In this document: piece after piece, positions 21,191-29,504 of the stretch
Numbering within the stretch: the first letter of the stretch is position 1
Layout of the letters: each line of letters begins with the position of its first letter
Source: Pantoea coffeiphila
GTDB taxonomy: Bacteria; Pseudomonadota; Gammaproteobacteria; Enterobacterales; Enterobacteriaceae
DNA length: 64,000 nt
NCBI RefSeq assembly: GCF_016909495.1
Contig: NZ_JAFBFW010000007.1
Span: 62,001 to 126,000, forward strand
Direction of reading: 5' to 3'
Notes under the pieces: generated by a model
The model's database searches: none
What the model saw: only the letters and a program-made list of their open reading frames with translations
What the model was told of the DNA's origin: nothing
Made by a program: the position numbers and the translations under genes

Positions 21191-21266
21191 TGGCTCCTCT
21201 GACTGGACTCGAACCAGTGACATACGGATTAACAGTCCGCCGTTCTACCGACTGAACTACAGAGGA
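21191..21266 (-). tRNA. tRNA-Asn (GTT)
   Basis: A 76-nt cloverleaf on the minus strand. The acceptor arm begins TCCTCTG and pairs with CAGAGGA ahead of an encoded CCA. The anticodon loop CTGTTAA gives GUU for asparagine, and the T-arm reads GGTTCGAGTCC. It is nearly identical to the enteric asparagine tRNA. Confidence 0.97.
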
Positions 21267-21572
21267 ATCGTTTGAACGGGGCGCATAGTATCGAGCGGGG
21301 GAGGGGATGTCAAAGGCTGATTTGATGTTTCTGGTTTAACTGCTGATTAAATCGGCAGTTGATGCGTATTTTGTGCTGTAACCCGCATTTTTTTATCTTT
21401 TGCGTACCGCTTTGCAGGTTGGAATCTGCGTTGCACTGGCGGTTACATCTCTTTATGCAAGCGCGATCACGTTTATTTCATTTTCATATTGAGTTGTGTA
21501 TTTTTGAAATATATATTCCAGTTAGTTTTTCATTTCGTTCCATTTTGCCACCCCTACACCCAAGGATTTGTC
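21267..21572. other. intergenic region upstream of the Gfo/Idh/MocA gene
   Basis: About 306 bases holding the divergent promoters of the tRNA and the oxidoreductase gene. A small hairpin AACTGC ... GCAGTT lies at about 21339-21361. No gene is supported. Confidence 0.4.
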
Positions 21573-22694
21573 ATGCAAAAAGTCAGAATCGGACTGATCG
21601 GCACCGGCTACATCGGACGCTGCCACGCTATCGCTTACTCTCAGGCTTCTACGGTATTTAAGCTGAAAGGCGAACTGGTACGTGAGATGGTTGCCGAGGT
21701 TAACCCGGACGTAGCGCGCGCTCAGGCCGCCGCGCTGGGCTTTAACCGATCGACCGGAGACTGGCGTGAGCTGGTGGCGGACGAAAATATCGACGTGGTG
21801 GATATCTGCGCACCGAACTTCCTGCATAAGGAAATGGCGCTGGAAGCGATTCGCCACGGCAAGCACGTTTATTCCGAAAAACCGCTGGCGCTGGATGTGG
21901 CAGATGCGGAAGAAATGGTTCGCGCAGCGGAAAAAGCCGGGGTAAAAACCCTGGTGGGCTTCAACTACATGAAAAACCCGACCAGCCAGCTGGCGAAAGA
22001 GATTATCGCTCGCGGTGAAATCGGTGAAGTCGTGCATTTCTACGGCACCCACAACGAAGACTATCTGGCTAACCCGAACACCCCGCTGGACTGGCACTGC
22101 CAGAAAGCGCTGGCCGGGCTGGGGGCACTGGGCGATCTGGCTGCGCACATCGTCAATATGGCGCACTTCCTGGTGGGCAACATCAGCGAAGTCAGCGGCG
22201 ATATGATGACGGTCATCAAACAGCGTCCGGACCCGAAAGATCTGTCTACGCTGCGCGATGTGGAAAACGAAGACCAGGCCAGCGCGCTGCTGCGCTTTGC
22301 TAACGGCGCACACGGCGTGATTGAAACCTCGCGTATTGCCTGCGGCAGCAAAATGGGCCTGACCTATGTGGTCACCGGCACCAAAGGCACCATCCGCTAC
22401 ACCCAGGAGCGCATGGCCGAGCTTGAGCTGTATATCCACGACGAACCGGCCGGTCGCCAGGGCTTCAAAACCATCCTGACCGGGCCTGCACACCCAGACT
22501 ATGCGGCATTCTGCATCTCTGCCGGTCACGGTATCGGCTTTAACGATCAGAAAACCGTTGAAGTGCGCGACCTGATTAACGGCATCGCCGCCGATGACCG
22601 CATGTGGCCGGACTTCGCGGAAGGCCTGCAGGTCTCGAAAGTGCTGGAAGCGATAGCCGTTTCCGCTGCGGAAGGCCGCTGGATGAAAGTGTAA
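21573..22694 (+). CDS. Gfo/Idh/MocA-family sugar or inositol dehydrogenase
   Basis: A 373-residue NAD(P)-dependent oxidoreductase: the N-terminal Rossmann motif KVRIGLIGTGYIGRCHA, the EKPLALDVADAEEM motif containing the catalytic lysine, and a C-terminal alpha/beta domain with ALGDLAAHIVNMAHFLVG. AAGGA eight bases before ATG 21573 fixes the start. Members oxidise sugars or cyclitols such as myo-inositol. It is a single-gene unit with its own terminator; the substrate is unknown. Confidence 0.87.
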   Translation: MQKVRIGLIGTGYIGRCHAIAYSQASTVFKLKGELVREMVAEVNPDVARAQAAALGFNRSTGDWRELVADENIDVVDICAPNFLHKEMALEAIRHGKHVYSEKPLALDVADAEEMVRAAEKAGVKTLVGFNYMKNPTSQLAKEIIARGEIGEVVHFYGTHNEDYLANPNTPLDWHCQKALAGLGALGDLAAHIVNMAHFLVGNISEVSGDMMTVIKQRPDPKDLSTLRDVENEDQASALLRFANGAHGVIETSRIACGSKMGLTYVVTGTKGTIRYTQERMAELELYIHDEPAGRQGFKTILTGPAHPDYAAFCISAGHGIGFNDQKTVEVRDLINGIAADDRMWPDFAEGLQVSKVLEAIAVSAAEGRWMKV

Positions 22695-22721
22695 TTCAGA
22701 GCGATTTCTCTAAGTAAAACA

Positions 22722-22757
22722 GGCTGCTGACGCGATCGTCACGCAGCCTTTTTTATT
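22722..22757 (+). terminator. terminator after the Gfo/Idh/MocA gene
   Basis: AGGCTGC ... GCAGCCT followed by TTTTTTATT, about 30 bases after the stop codon. Confidence 0.8.
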
Positions 22758-22916
22758 ATTCCAGCCCGGCACGGCGTGCAGCGGCTTTTGCCAGTGCCGC
22801 CATACCAATCAGTGCGCCTGCGAACGGTTCCAGACTCTCAGCTGATGTCCTGCCCTCAGTCGGTTTTTTGCCATCGGCTGGCCCATCGATCCCAGCCCGA
22901 TAAATCCAATGCGCAT
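22757..22916 (-). pseudogene. remnant of a 6PGDH/3-hydroxyisobutyrate-dehydrogenase-type gene
   Basis: On the minus strand from 22916 the reading frame MRIGFIGLGSMGQPMAKN...HQLRVWNRS is a clear N-terminal Rossmann motif (GLGSMG) of the beta-hydroxyacid dehydrogenase family. The frame stops after 35 residues. A second frame that overlaps it continues (LIGMAALAKAAARRAGLE, then stop) like a C-terminal tail. About 250 codons expected for the family are missing, so this looks like an internally deleted gene just upstream of fepB. The C-terminal assignment is less certain. Confidence 0.55.
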
Positions 22917-23006
22917 GCGCTGTATCCATAAATGATGCGGGTGAAACCCCATGCTGATTGCCGCCCGCCTGCGGCTAAAGCGTTTAACTTCAAGGGTATT
23001 GCATGT

Positions 23007-23029
23007 ATGATAATAATACTCATTTACAA
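23007..23029. promoter_or_regulatory. Fur-box-like site upstream of fepB
   Basis: GATAATAATACTCATTTAC (23009-23027) matches 15 of 19 positions of the Fur consensus and lies 15-35 bases before the fepB start. It implies iron repression of fepB. Confidence 0.75.
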
Positions 23030-23042
23030 CCAAATTCTAACC

Positions 23043-24191
23043 ATGAAACCTCAATCTTCCGTTACCCGCCTGATGTTGGTTGCCGGTGCGCTGGCGCTGG
23101 GCGTGATGCTCAGCGGCTGTGACCAGGCCTCCGACGATGCCAAGCCAGCGGCGCAGCATGATGCTGCTGCCCATCAGAACGCCGCCGAAGGTGAGCACCA
23201 CGGCACCGAACATCATGACGCGGCGCACGGTGAACAGCTGCAAAATTCCGCGCCGGGTGAAACGTCTGGTTCAGATCGGCAAAACGCGGCGGTAAGCGAA
23301 CCGCAAAGCTGGCCGCGCACCCTGCAAACGCCGAAAGGCGCGCTGACCCTGCAACAGGCACCGAAGCGGATCGTTTCCACCAGCGTCACCCTGACCGGTA
23401 CGCTGCTGGCGATTAACGCGCCGGTGATCGGTTCCGGCGCCACCGGGCGCAACTCGACCGTGGCGGATGAGCAGGGCTTCTTTACCCAGTGGAGCGCGGT
23501 CGCGAAAGAACGTCAGGTTAAACCGCTGTACGTGACCGAGCCGAATGCGGAAGCGATTGCGGCCGAGGCACCCGATCTGATTATCATCGCCGCTACCGGC
23601 GGGGATTCGGCGATCAAGCTGTACGATCAGCTGTCGACCATTGCGCCGACGCTGGTGATTGATTACGGCAATAAAAGCTGGCAGCAGCTGGCGGTTCAGC
23701 TGGGTGATATCACCGGGCACGAGAACGATGCGAAAGCGGTGATCGATCGTTTTGAGCAGCGCGTGCAGACCGTGAAGCAGGAAATTACTCTGCCGCCGCA
23801 GCCGGTTTCGGCACTGGTTTACTATGAAGACGGGCGCGGCGTGAATCTGTGGACGCCGGAATCGGCGCAGGGCAAGCTGCTGACCGAGCTGGGCTTCAGC
23901 CTGGCGATGCCGCCCGCTGACGTTCACGGCGGTACCAGCATGGGCAAGCGCAACGACATTATCCAGCTGACCGGCGAGAATATGGCGGCGGGGCTGACGG
24001 GTAAAACTATGATCCTGTTCTCGTCCGATGATGAGACGGTGCAGAAGGTGGAGGCGAATCAGTTCCTGGCGCATCTGGAGCCGGTGAGCGCGAAGCGGGT
24101 ATATTCGATGGGGCCGGATACGTTCCGTCTGGATTACTACAGCGCCAGCAATATGCTGAACAGCATTGAGCGGGATTTTAAGGCACAGTGA
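23043..24191 (+). CDS. fepB: ferric-catecholate ABC transporter substrate-binding lipoprotein, FepB-like
   Basis: A 382-residue binding protein that hands the ferric siderophore to FepDGC. From about residue 90 it aligns with E. coli FepB (RIVSTSVTLTGTLLAINAPVIGSGATG, IIIAATGGDSAIKLYDQLSTIAPTL, LWTPESAQGKLL, FRLDYYSASN). Unlike the soluble E. coli protein, it has a lipoprotein signal with lipobox LSGC (Cys26). A following tail of about 60 residues is rich in His, Asp and Glu (HDAAAHQN..EHHGTEHHDAAHGEQ). It would therefore be membrane-tethered and might bind metal. It is read alone, behind a Fur-box-like site; entS lies convergent downstream. Confidence 0.9.
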   Translation: MKPQSSVTRLMLVAGALALGVMLSGCDQASDDAKPAAQHDAAAHQNAAEGEHHGTEHHDAAHGEQLQNSAPGETSGSDRQNAAVSEPQSWPRTLQTPKGALTLQQAPKRIVSTSVTLTGTLLAINAPVIGSGATGRNSTVADEQGFFTQWSAVAKERQVKPLYVTEPNAEAIAAEAPDLIIIAATGGDSAIKLYDQLSTIAPTLVIDYGNKSWQQLAVQLGDITGHENDAKAVIDRFEQRVQTVKQEITLPPQPVSALVYYEDGRGVNLWTPESAQGKLLTELGFSLAMPPADVHGGTSMGKRNDIIQLTGENMAAGLTGKTMILFSSDDETVQKVEANQFLAHLEPVSAKRVYSMGPDTFRLDYYSASNMLNSIERDFKAQ

Positions 24192-24228
24192 TCGCGTTGG
24201 TAGCGCTTTAGAATCGGTGTCTGGCTTA

Positions 24229-24330
24229 TCGGTGCAGGCCAGGTTCACGGACTCGGCGTGAATACATCCGTGTAGCCTCGACGGGCGCATCCCTGCGCCC
24301 GACGGTCCGTGAACCCGGCCTGCACCGATT
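24229..24330. repeat. 102-bp multi-hairpin element with 24-bp terminal inverted repeats
   Basis: Arms 24229-24252 and 24307-24330 are complementary at 23 of 24 positions. Inside are two further hairpins, TACA-TCCG-TGTA (24264-24275) and CGGGCGCA-TCCC-TGCGCCCG (24283-24302). On the minus strand the loops read CGGA and GGGA. It lies 37 bases after fepB and may act as a structured 3' end. Confidence 0.85.
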
Positions 24331-24420
24331 GCCCGTTAACTTAGGTGTCGCGGGTATAAGCGAACTGCTTTCTGCTTTTCAGAAAATCTGAGCCAGTCGC
24401 ATTTTTAAGCAGCGAATCTG

Positions 24421-24560
24421 AAGCCTGAAGGGTGAACGTGGTGGGGAAGATAAGCCAGGTATCTGCGGCAAGGATGCCGCAGCTAAGCCCACAGGGATGT
24501 GTTAACGGCGACCCGGCGTTATCCCCCATCACGGTCGCCCGATCACCGACTTTCTGCGCC
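24421..24560 (+). repeat. 140-bp structured element, copy A
   Basis: Nearly identical to copy B about 210 bases downstream. It contains hairpins CTGCGGCA-AGGA-TGCCGCAG (24463-24482) and CACA-GGGA-TGTG (24490-24501), and a long stem GGCGACC/GGTCGCC. The frames that run through it are short and end at the element edges, so it is not a gene. It is the 3' neighbour of fepB on the same strand. Confidence 0.8.
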
Positions 24561-24630
24561 GCAAACCAGAAACGCGACACCAGATATTTGCTACAAAACC
24601 ATGTCTTGGGCTTTTAAAACAGCCACTCTA

Positions 24631-24770
24631 AAGTCTGAAAGGTGAACGTGGTGGGGAAGATAAGCCGGGTATCTGCGGCAGGGAGGCCGCAGCTAAGCCC
24701 ACAAGGACGTGTTAACGGCGACCCGGCGTTATTCCCCATCACGGTCGCCCGGTCACCGACTTCCCGCGCC
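24631..24770 (+). repeat. 140-bp structured element, copy B
   Basis: A direct repeat of copy A with roughly a dozen substitutions; the hairpins keep their form with changed loops (AGGGAG, AAGGAC). It sits between copy A and the 3' end of entS. The rest of the 24192-24801 gap holds only these repeats. Confidence 0.8.
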
Positions 24771-24801
24771 GTAAAAACAACGCCGGACTTTTGCGACCAC
24801 A

Positions 24802-26082
24802 TCACTCCGTTATTGGTTCCGACTTCTCGCAGGATTCCGCGTCCTCCGGCCCGCTCAACGAACAGCGCCGCAGAGTCTTCACCGATGCCGCCAGCACCAG
24901 AGCCACGCCCGCCGCCGCTGCGCCAAACGCAAACACGCTCATCAACGGTGCCAGCACCCGGCCGAGCACGCCCAGACCGAGCGCACCGATCGAATCCCCG
25001 CACACGTCCTGCGCCGTGCCCAGACTGTTAACCCGGCCCAGCAGCGCGTCCGGCGTATGATGCTGAATCAACATATATTGCAGCAGCGAAGCAATCGCAT
25101 TGCAGTAGCCGTAAACCACCAGCGCCAGCAGGGCAGGCAGCATATGGCCGTACAGCCCCAGCGAGGCAATCGCGGCGAAAGCGCAGGTGGCGCTCACCAG
25201 CATCACCACCCCGGGGCGCGCGCTGCGCGGCACCCAGCCGCTGGTCAGCGCGCCGATCATCGCGCCCAGCGGCACCGCCGAATACATCAAACCAATCGCC
25301 GAGGCATCCGCCTGATAGCTCTCCGCCAGCGCCGGGAACAGCACCCGCACCGCGCCGACGATGCTGATCAGCAGACCCAGCAGCACCACGGAACCCACGA
25401 CCTTCTGCCGACAGACAAACTGCACGCCGCTGACCAGCGCGCGCAGGGGATGCTCTGGCTCGCTCGGCTCCGGCTTCATCTGCGGCAGGCGAACCAGCGG
25501 GATCAGCGTCGCCAGCGTGCCGATGGCCGCCACGGCAAACGCCCAGCCCACGCCACCTGCGACGATAATCACCCCGCCAATCGCCGGGGAGAGAATCGCC
25601 CCCAGACGCACGGTGATCATGCTCAACGCCCCGGCCGCGCCGAGGTTCTCGCGGCCCACCAGCAGCGGGATCACCGCCATCAGCGCGGTCATGCCCAGCG
25701 CACCGAAAAAGCCGTCCCACGCGGCCAGCACATACAGCGCCCAAAGCGAGGGGGCCGGGCTGAAGGCATTCAGGCTCAGCGCCGCGAAGCCCAGCCCGCA
25801 GGTGCCGCGCGCAAACAGAATCAGCTTACGGCGGTCCAGCCGGTCGGCCAGAATGCCGCCGAGCATTAACCCAATAAACATGCCCACGCCGTCCAGCGCC
25901 ACCGCCACGCCCACCAGCAGGGTGGAGCCGGTCATGGCCTGGATCTGAATAGGTACGCCCACCGCCAGCATACCCAGCGAGAAAACGGAGAGCATACGGG
26001 CGCAAAAAATGGCGCGGAAGTGAGCGTTGTGCTTGAGCAAACTGAAATCGAGGAGAATAGATGACTTAGCCATAGTGTCCAT
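24802..26082 (-). CDS. entS: siderophore exporter EntS (MFS)
   Basis: A 426-residue, 12-helix major facilitator that exports the catecholate siderophore across the inner membrane. It aligns with E. coli EntS: FSLLKHNAHFRAIFCARMLSVFSLGMLAVGVPIQIQAMT, GGILADRLDRRKLILFARGTCGLGF, LYVLAAWDGFFGALGMTALMA, LLQYMLIQHHTPDALLGRVNSLGTAQDVCGDSIGA. It starts at 26082 or 26073; neither has a good ribosome site. It is divergent from fepD with a Fur-box-like site in the shared promoter, the same arrangement as in E. coli. Confidence 0.93.
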   Translation of the reverse strand: MDTMAKSSILLDFSLLKHNAHFRAIFCARMLSVFSLGMLAVGVPIQIQAMTGSTLLVGVAVALDGVGMFIGLMLGGILADRLDRRKLILFARGTCGLGFAALSLNAFSPAPSLWALYVLAAWDGFFGALGMTALMAVIPLLVGRENLGAAGALSMITVRLGAILSPAIGGVIIVAGGVGWAFAVAAIGTLATLIPLVRLPQMKPEPSEPEHPLRALVSGVQFVCRQKVVGSVVLLGLLISIVGAVRVLFPALAESYQADASAIGLMYSAVPLGAMIGALTSGWVPRSARPGVVMLVSATCAFAAIASLGLYGHMLPALLALVVYGYCNAIASLLQYMLIQHHTPDALLGRVNSLGTAQDVCGDSIGALGLGVLGRVLAPLMSVFAFGAAAAGVALVLAASVKTLRRCSLSGPEDAESCEKSEPITE

Positions 26083-26197
26083 GAGGTTCGAAATGAGCCA
26101 TTACCTGATGGGCGGATGGCCTCCGTCCGGTCAGGCGCGATGGATGCCGATTTTTTTCTGGCGGGCAGCATGGTAACATAATTAGTTAATAACATCA

Positions 26198-26220
26198 ATG
26201 ATAATAATAATCATATTCAT
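26198..26220. promoter_or_regulatory. Fur-box-like site in the entS-fepD promoter region
   Basis: GATAATAATAATCATATTC (26200-26218) matches 16 of 19 Fur consensus positions. It lies about 30 bases before fepD and about 115 before entS, so it can control both. Confidence 0.8.
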
Positions 26221-26248
26221 TTCGAAAATTAAGAGAGGATTGTCAGGG

Positions 26249-27283
26249 ATGTCGCTCCACCGTTCTCAGCCCGCCACGCCGCCGCAGCCGGTGGATGCGC
26301 GCTATGCTGCCCGCCTGAGCGGTGTGGCAATCTGCCTGGCGCTACTGCTGCTGGTTTCCCTTGCCAGCCTGATGATTGGCGCGCGATCGATCGCCCCCTC
26401 GGTGGTCTGGCAGAGCCTGTTTGGCCAGATGCAGGGGCCGGACAGCACGATTATCTTTAACGCCCGCCTGCCGCGTACCCTTGCCGGGCTGCTGGTGGGG
26501 CTGGCGCTCGGCGGGGCCGGAGCGGTGATTCAGGCGCTGACCCGCAACCCGCTGGCCGACCCCGGCATCCTCGGCGTGAACTCCGGTGCCAGCTTTGCCA
26601 TGGCCGTCGGTATTACCCTGTTCGGGGTGAACAGCATGGCGGGCTGGCTGGGCTTTGCCTGGGGCGGCGCGCTGGCGGCCAGTATCGCCGTCTGGCTGAT
26701 TGGCACCCTGAGCGGTGGCCGGGTGAATCCGATCCGCCTGACGCTGGCGGGCGTGGCGCTCAGCGCGGTGCTCGGCGGCTTTACTTCCTCACTATCCTTA
26801 CTGAACCCGCAAACCTTCGATCAGATGCGCTTCTGGCAGGCAGGTACGCTGGATATTCGCGATCTGCACAATCTGGCGGTGGTCGCGCCCGCCATTCTCG
26901 CCGGTGCCGCGCTGGCGCTGGTGGCTTCGCGTTCGCTGAACAACCTCAGTATGGGGGAAGATCTGGCGGCGGCGCTGGGCACTAAAGTGGTCGCCATTCG
27001 CCTGCTGGCGCTGCTGGCGGTGATGCTGCTCTGCGGATCGGCCACCGCGCTGGTCGGCCCGATCGGCTTTGTCGGACTGATGGTGCCGCACGTGGCCCGC
27101 TGGTGGGTGGGATCGGACCAGCGCTGGATACTGATTTACTCCTTTTTAATGGCCCCGATCCTGCTGCTGACGGCGGATATTGCGGGCAGACTGATGGTGC
27201 AGGGCGAGCTGCGGGTATCGATCGTTACCGCGCTGATTGGCGCACCGGTGCTGATCTGGCTTGTTCGCCAGCGTAAGAATTAA
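26249..27283 (+). CDS. fepD: ferric-siderophore ABC permease FepD
   Basis: A 344-residue inner-membrane permease of the FecCD family with multiple helices. Visible: LPRTLAGLLVGLALGGAGAVIQALTRNPLADPGILGVNSGASFA, the hallmark region, and a C-terminal GPIGFVGLMVPHVARWWVG cytoplasmic coupling loop. It forms the transmembrane channel with FepG for the siderophore delivered by FepB. The start at 26249 follows CAGGG. First gene of the fepDGC operon: 10 bases to fepG, then a 4-base overlap to fepC. Confidence 0.94.
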   Translation: MSLHRSQPATPPQPVDARYAARLSGVAICLALLLLVSLASLMIGARSIAPSVVWQSLFGQMQGPDSTIIFNARLPRTLAGLLVGLALGGAGAVIQALTRNPLADPGILGVNSGASFAMAVGITLFGVNSMAGWLGFAWGGALAASIAVWLIGTLSGGRVNPIRLTLAGVALSAVLGGFTSSLSLLNPQTFDQMRFWQAGTLDIRDLHNLAVVAPAILAGAALALVASRSLNNLSMGEDLAAALGTKVVAIRLLALLAVMLLCGSATALVGPIGFVGLMVPHVARWWVGSDQRWILIYSFLMAPILLLTADIAGRLMVQGELRVSIVTALIGAPVLIWLVRQRKN

Positions 27284-27293
27284 GGACCGCGAT

Positions 27294-28331
27294 ATGCACT
27301 CCCGAACGCTACTGATTGGCCGCGCCAGCGGCTGGATAAACCTGCGGCTCAGCGTCCGCGTACTGTGGGTCAACGTGGCGCTGCTGCTGCTGGCGACGGT
27401 GCTGGCGCTTTTTGCGCTCTGCTACGGCACGCTGCGGATTTCCCCCGGCCAGGTGTGGCAGGCGCTGCTCGGCGACGGTCCGGCCGGATTTCAGACCGTG
27501 GTTAACCAGTGGCGCGCACCGCGTGTGGTGATGGCGCTGGTGCTCGGCGCCGGGCTGGGCGTCAGCGGTGCCATCTTCCAGTCCGCCATCCGCAACCCGC
27601 TCGGTAGCCCGGACGTGGTCGGCTTCAACGCCGGTGCCTTCACCGGTGCGCTGATTGTTATCATTCTGCTTAACGGCAGCTACTACCAGATTGCCGGTGG
27701 CGCGCTGCTCGGAGGCATCGCCGCCGCTGCGCTGGTCTATCTGCTGGCCTGGCGGCAGGGGATTGTCGGCTTTCGGCTGATTATCGTCGGTATCGGCATT
27801 GGCGCGGTGCTGTCGGCACTGAACAGCTGGCTGATTATCAGCGCCTCGCTGGAAAGCGCAATGAGCGCCGCCCTGTGGGGAGCCGGTTCGCTCAACGGCA
27901 TTACCTGGAGCAAAGGCCAGCCCGCGCTGGTGCTGGTGCCGCTGACGATTATCGCCACGCTGCTGCTGGGCCGCCGCCTGCAGCTGATGGAAATGGGCGA
28001 TGACAGCGCCCGCGCGCTGGGTATCAACGCCGAATCAAGCCGTCTGTGGCTGATGCTCGGCGGCATTATTCTTACCGCCGTGGCCACCGCGACTGCCGGG
28101 CCGATTGCCTTTATCGCACTGGCGGCACCGCAGATTGCCCGCCGCATGACGGCCGCCAGCGCGATGCCGCTATTTTCCGCCGCGACCACCGGTGCGGTAC
28201 TGCTGCTGTTGGCCGATGTTATCGCCCAGCACGCCTTTAACGGGATACAACTGCCGGTCGGTGCCGTTACCGTCAGCATCGGCGGCCTGTATCTGATCTG
28301 GCTACTTATCAGGGAATCTCGTCGCTCATGA
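27294..28331 (+). CDS. fepG: ferric-siderophore ABC permease FepG
   Basis: A 345-residue FecCD-family permease, partner of FepD. The signature RAPRVVMALVLGAGLGVSGAIFQSAIRNPLGSPDVVGFNAGAFTGA and the late ATAGPIAFIALAAPQIARRM loop are present. AAGGA eight bases upstream fixes the ATG at 27294. The stop codon overlaps the fepC start (ATGA), so translation is coupled. Confidence 0.94.
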   Translation: MHSRTLLIGRASGWINLRLSVRVLWVNVALLLLATVLALFALCYGTLRISPGQVWQALLGDGPAGFQTVVNQWRAPRVVMALVLGAGLGVSGAIFQSAIRNPLGSPDVVGFNAGAFTGALIVIILLNGSYYQIAGGALLGGIAAAALVYLLAWRQGIVGFRLIIVGIGIGAVLSALNSWLIISASLESAMSAALWGAGSLNGITWSKGQPALVLVPLTIIATLLLGRRLQLMEMGDDSARALGINAESSRLWLMLGGIILTAVATATAGPIAFIALAAPQIARRMTAASAMPLFSAATTGAVLLLLADVIAQHAFNGIQLPVGAVTVSIGGLYLIWLLIRESRRS

Positions 28332-29152
28332 CCGATACGCTTTTATCCTCCCGCCTTGCGGCGGCCGACTTAACGCTGGCCTACGATCAGAAGGTGATTG
28401 CCAGCCAGCTCAGCGTGCAGATACCGGATCGCAAATTTACGGTAATTATCGGCCCCAACGCCTGCGGAAAGTCGACCCTGCTGCGGGCGCTGTGCCGCCT
28501 TCTGAAGCCGCGCAGCGGTCAGGTGCTGCTCGACGGCAGTGATATCCATCAGATGGGCACTAAAGCGCTGGCGCGGCAGCTGGGCCTGCTGCCGCAGCAT
28601 GCGATTGTGCCGGAAGGGATCAGCGTGGCCGATCTGGTGGCGCGCGGGCGCTATCCGCACCAGACGCTGCTAAAGCAGTGGAGCGAAGCGGATCGTCAGG
28701 CGGTGGAAGCCGCGATGCAGGCGACCAACGTCAGCGAGTTGGCGCAGCGCAGCGTTGATGAGCTTTCCGGCGGTCAGCGCCAGCGAGTGTGGGTGGCGAT
28801 GGTACTGGCCCAGCAAACGCCGCTATTACTGCTGGACGAACCAACCACCTGGCTGGACATCGCCCACCAGATCGAGCTGCTGGATCTGTTCCGCCAGCTT
28901 AATCAGGAGCACGGCCACACTATGGTCGCGGTGCTGCACGATCTGAACCAGGCCTGCCGCTACGCCGATCATCTGATCGTGATGAAGCAGGGAGAGATTA
29001 TCGCCCAGGGCGAACCCGCCGAGATTATCAGCAGCGATCTGGTGCAGCAAGTGTTCGGCATGGAGAGCGTGATTATCGACGATCCGGTGTCGCATACGCC
29101 GATGATTGTTCCCTGCGGGCGATACCATCAGGCGCGGGTGGCAGGGGAGTAG
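28328..29152 (+). CDS. fepC: ferric-siderophore ABC ATPase FepC
   Basis: A 274-residue cytoplasmic ATPase powering FepDG. Walker A GPNACGKST (about residue 43), Q-loop LLPQHA, signature LSGGQRQR (about 145), Walker B LLLLDEPTTWLD (about 165) and the H-loop histidine in VAVLHDLNQ are all present. Its start overlaps fepG. After the stop a short GC stem (CCCCGG ... CCGGGG, 29180-29200) without a T-run may protect the 3' end. Confidence 0.95.
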   Translation: MTDTLLSSRLAAADLTLAYDQKVIASQLSVQIPDRKFTVIIGPNACGKSTLLRALCRLLKPRSGQVLLDGSDIHQMGTKALARQLGLLPQHAIVPEGISVADLVARGRYPHQTLLKQWSEADRQAVEAAMQATNVSELAQRSVDELSGGQRQRVWVAMVLAQQTPLLLLDEPTTWLDIAHQIELLDLFRQLNQEHGHTMVAVLHDLNQACRYADHLIVMKQGEIIAQGEPAEIISSDLVQQVFGMESVIIDDPVSHTPMIVPCGRYHQARVAGE

Positions 29153-29231
29153 ATGCGACTGCGCAGTTAAGAACGGGAATCCCCGGTGGGGTGCCGGGGA
29201 GGTCTGATCGCTTTTTATCTGTGGGGGAGGG

Positions 29232-29504
29232 TTAGCTGACCTGATTCCTATCAACATTAATCACCGCCCACTGACCGCCGGTATATTCGGCTGCGTTAGC
29301 GATAATATGCTCTTGCATCGGTTTAGGAGCGGGGATTTTCAACTCATTTTCTACCAGCGCTTCGAAGTGCGCTCGAATTGCGCTTGCTGCATCCGCACAG
29401 GCTTCATCGAAGTCTTTGCCGGCGAAAATACAGCCGTCAACATCGGGAAACCACCCGCTTGCCGTGCCGTCAGTATCAATTTCTATAAATGCCGGGTATC
29501 GCAT
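29232..29504 (-). CDS. HicB-family antitoxin-like protein, without HicA
   Basis: A 90-residue protein with the HicB N-terminal fold: YPAFIEIDTDGTASGWFPDVDGCIFAGKDFDEACADAASAIRAHFEALVENELKIPAP. It lacks an obvious C-terminal HTH/RHH but ends in GGQWAVINVDRNQVS. GAAGGAACAGAAAA precedes the ATG. A HicA double-stranded-RNA-binding toxin usually lies directly upstream; none is readable in the 600 bases on either side. It is probably an orphan antitoxin, or the toxin was lost. Confidence 0.8.
   Translation of the reverse strand: MRYPAFIEIDTDGTASGWFPDVDGCIFAGKDFDEACADAASAIRAHFEALVENELKIPAPKPMQEHIIANAAEYTGGQWAVINVDRNQVS

Noticed and set aside
21191..21266. tRNA-Asn as the attachment site of a genomic island
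   Set aside because: No integrase gene and no duplicated tRNA 3' end are seen in the window.
24341..25031. Short open frames on both strands sharing VGDRATVMG-like peptides
   Set aside because: They are translations of the duplicated 140-bp structured element; the frames are open on both strands and have no ribosome sites.
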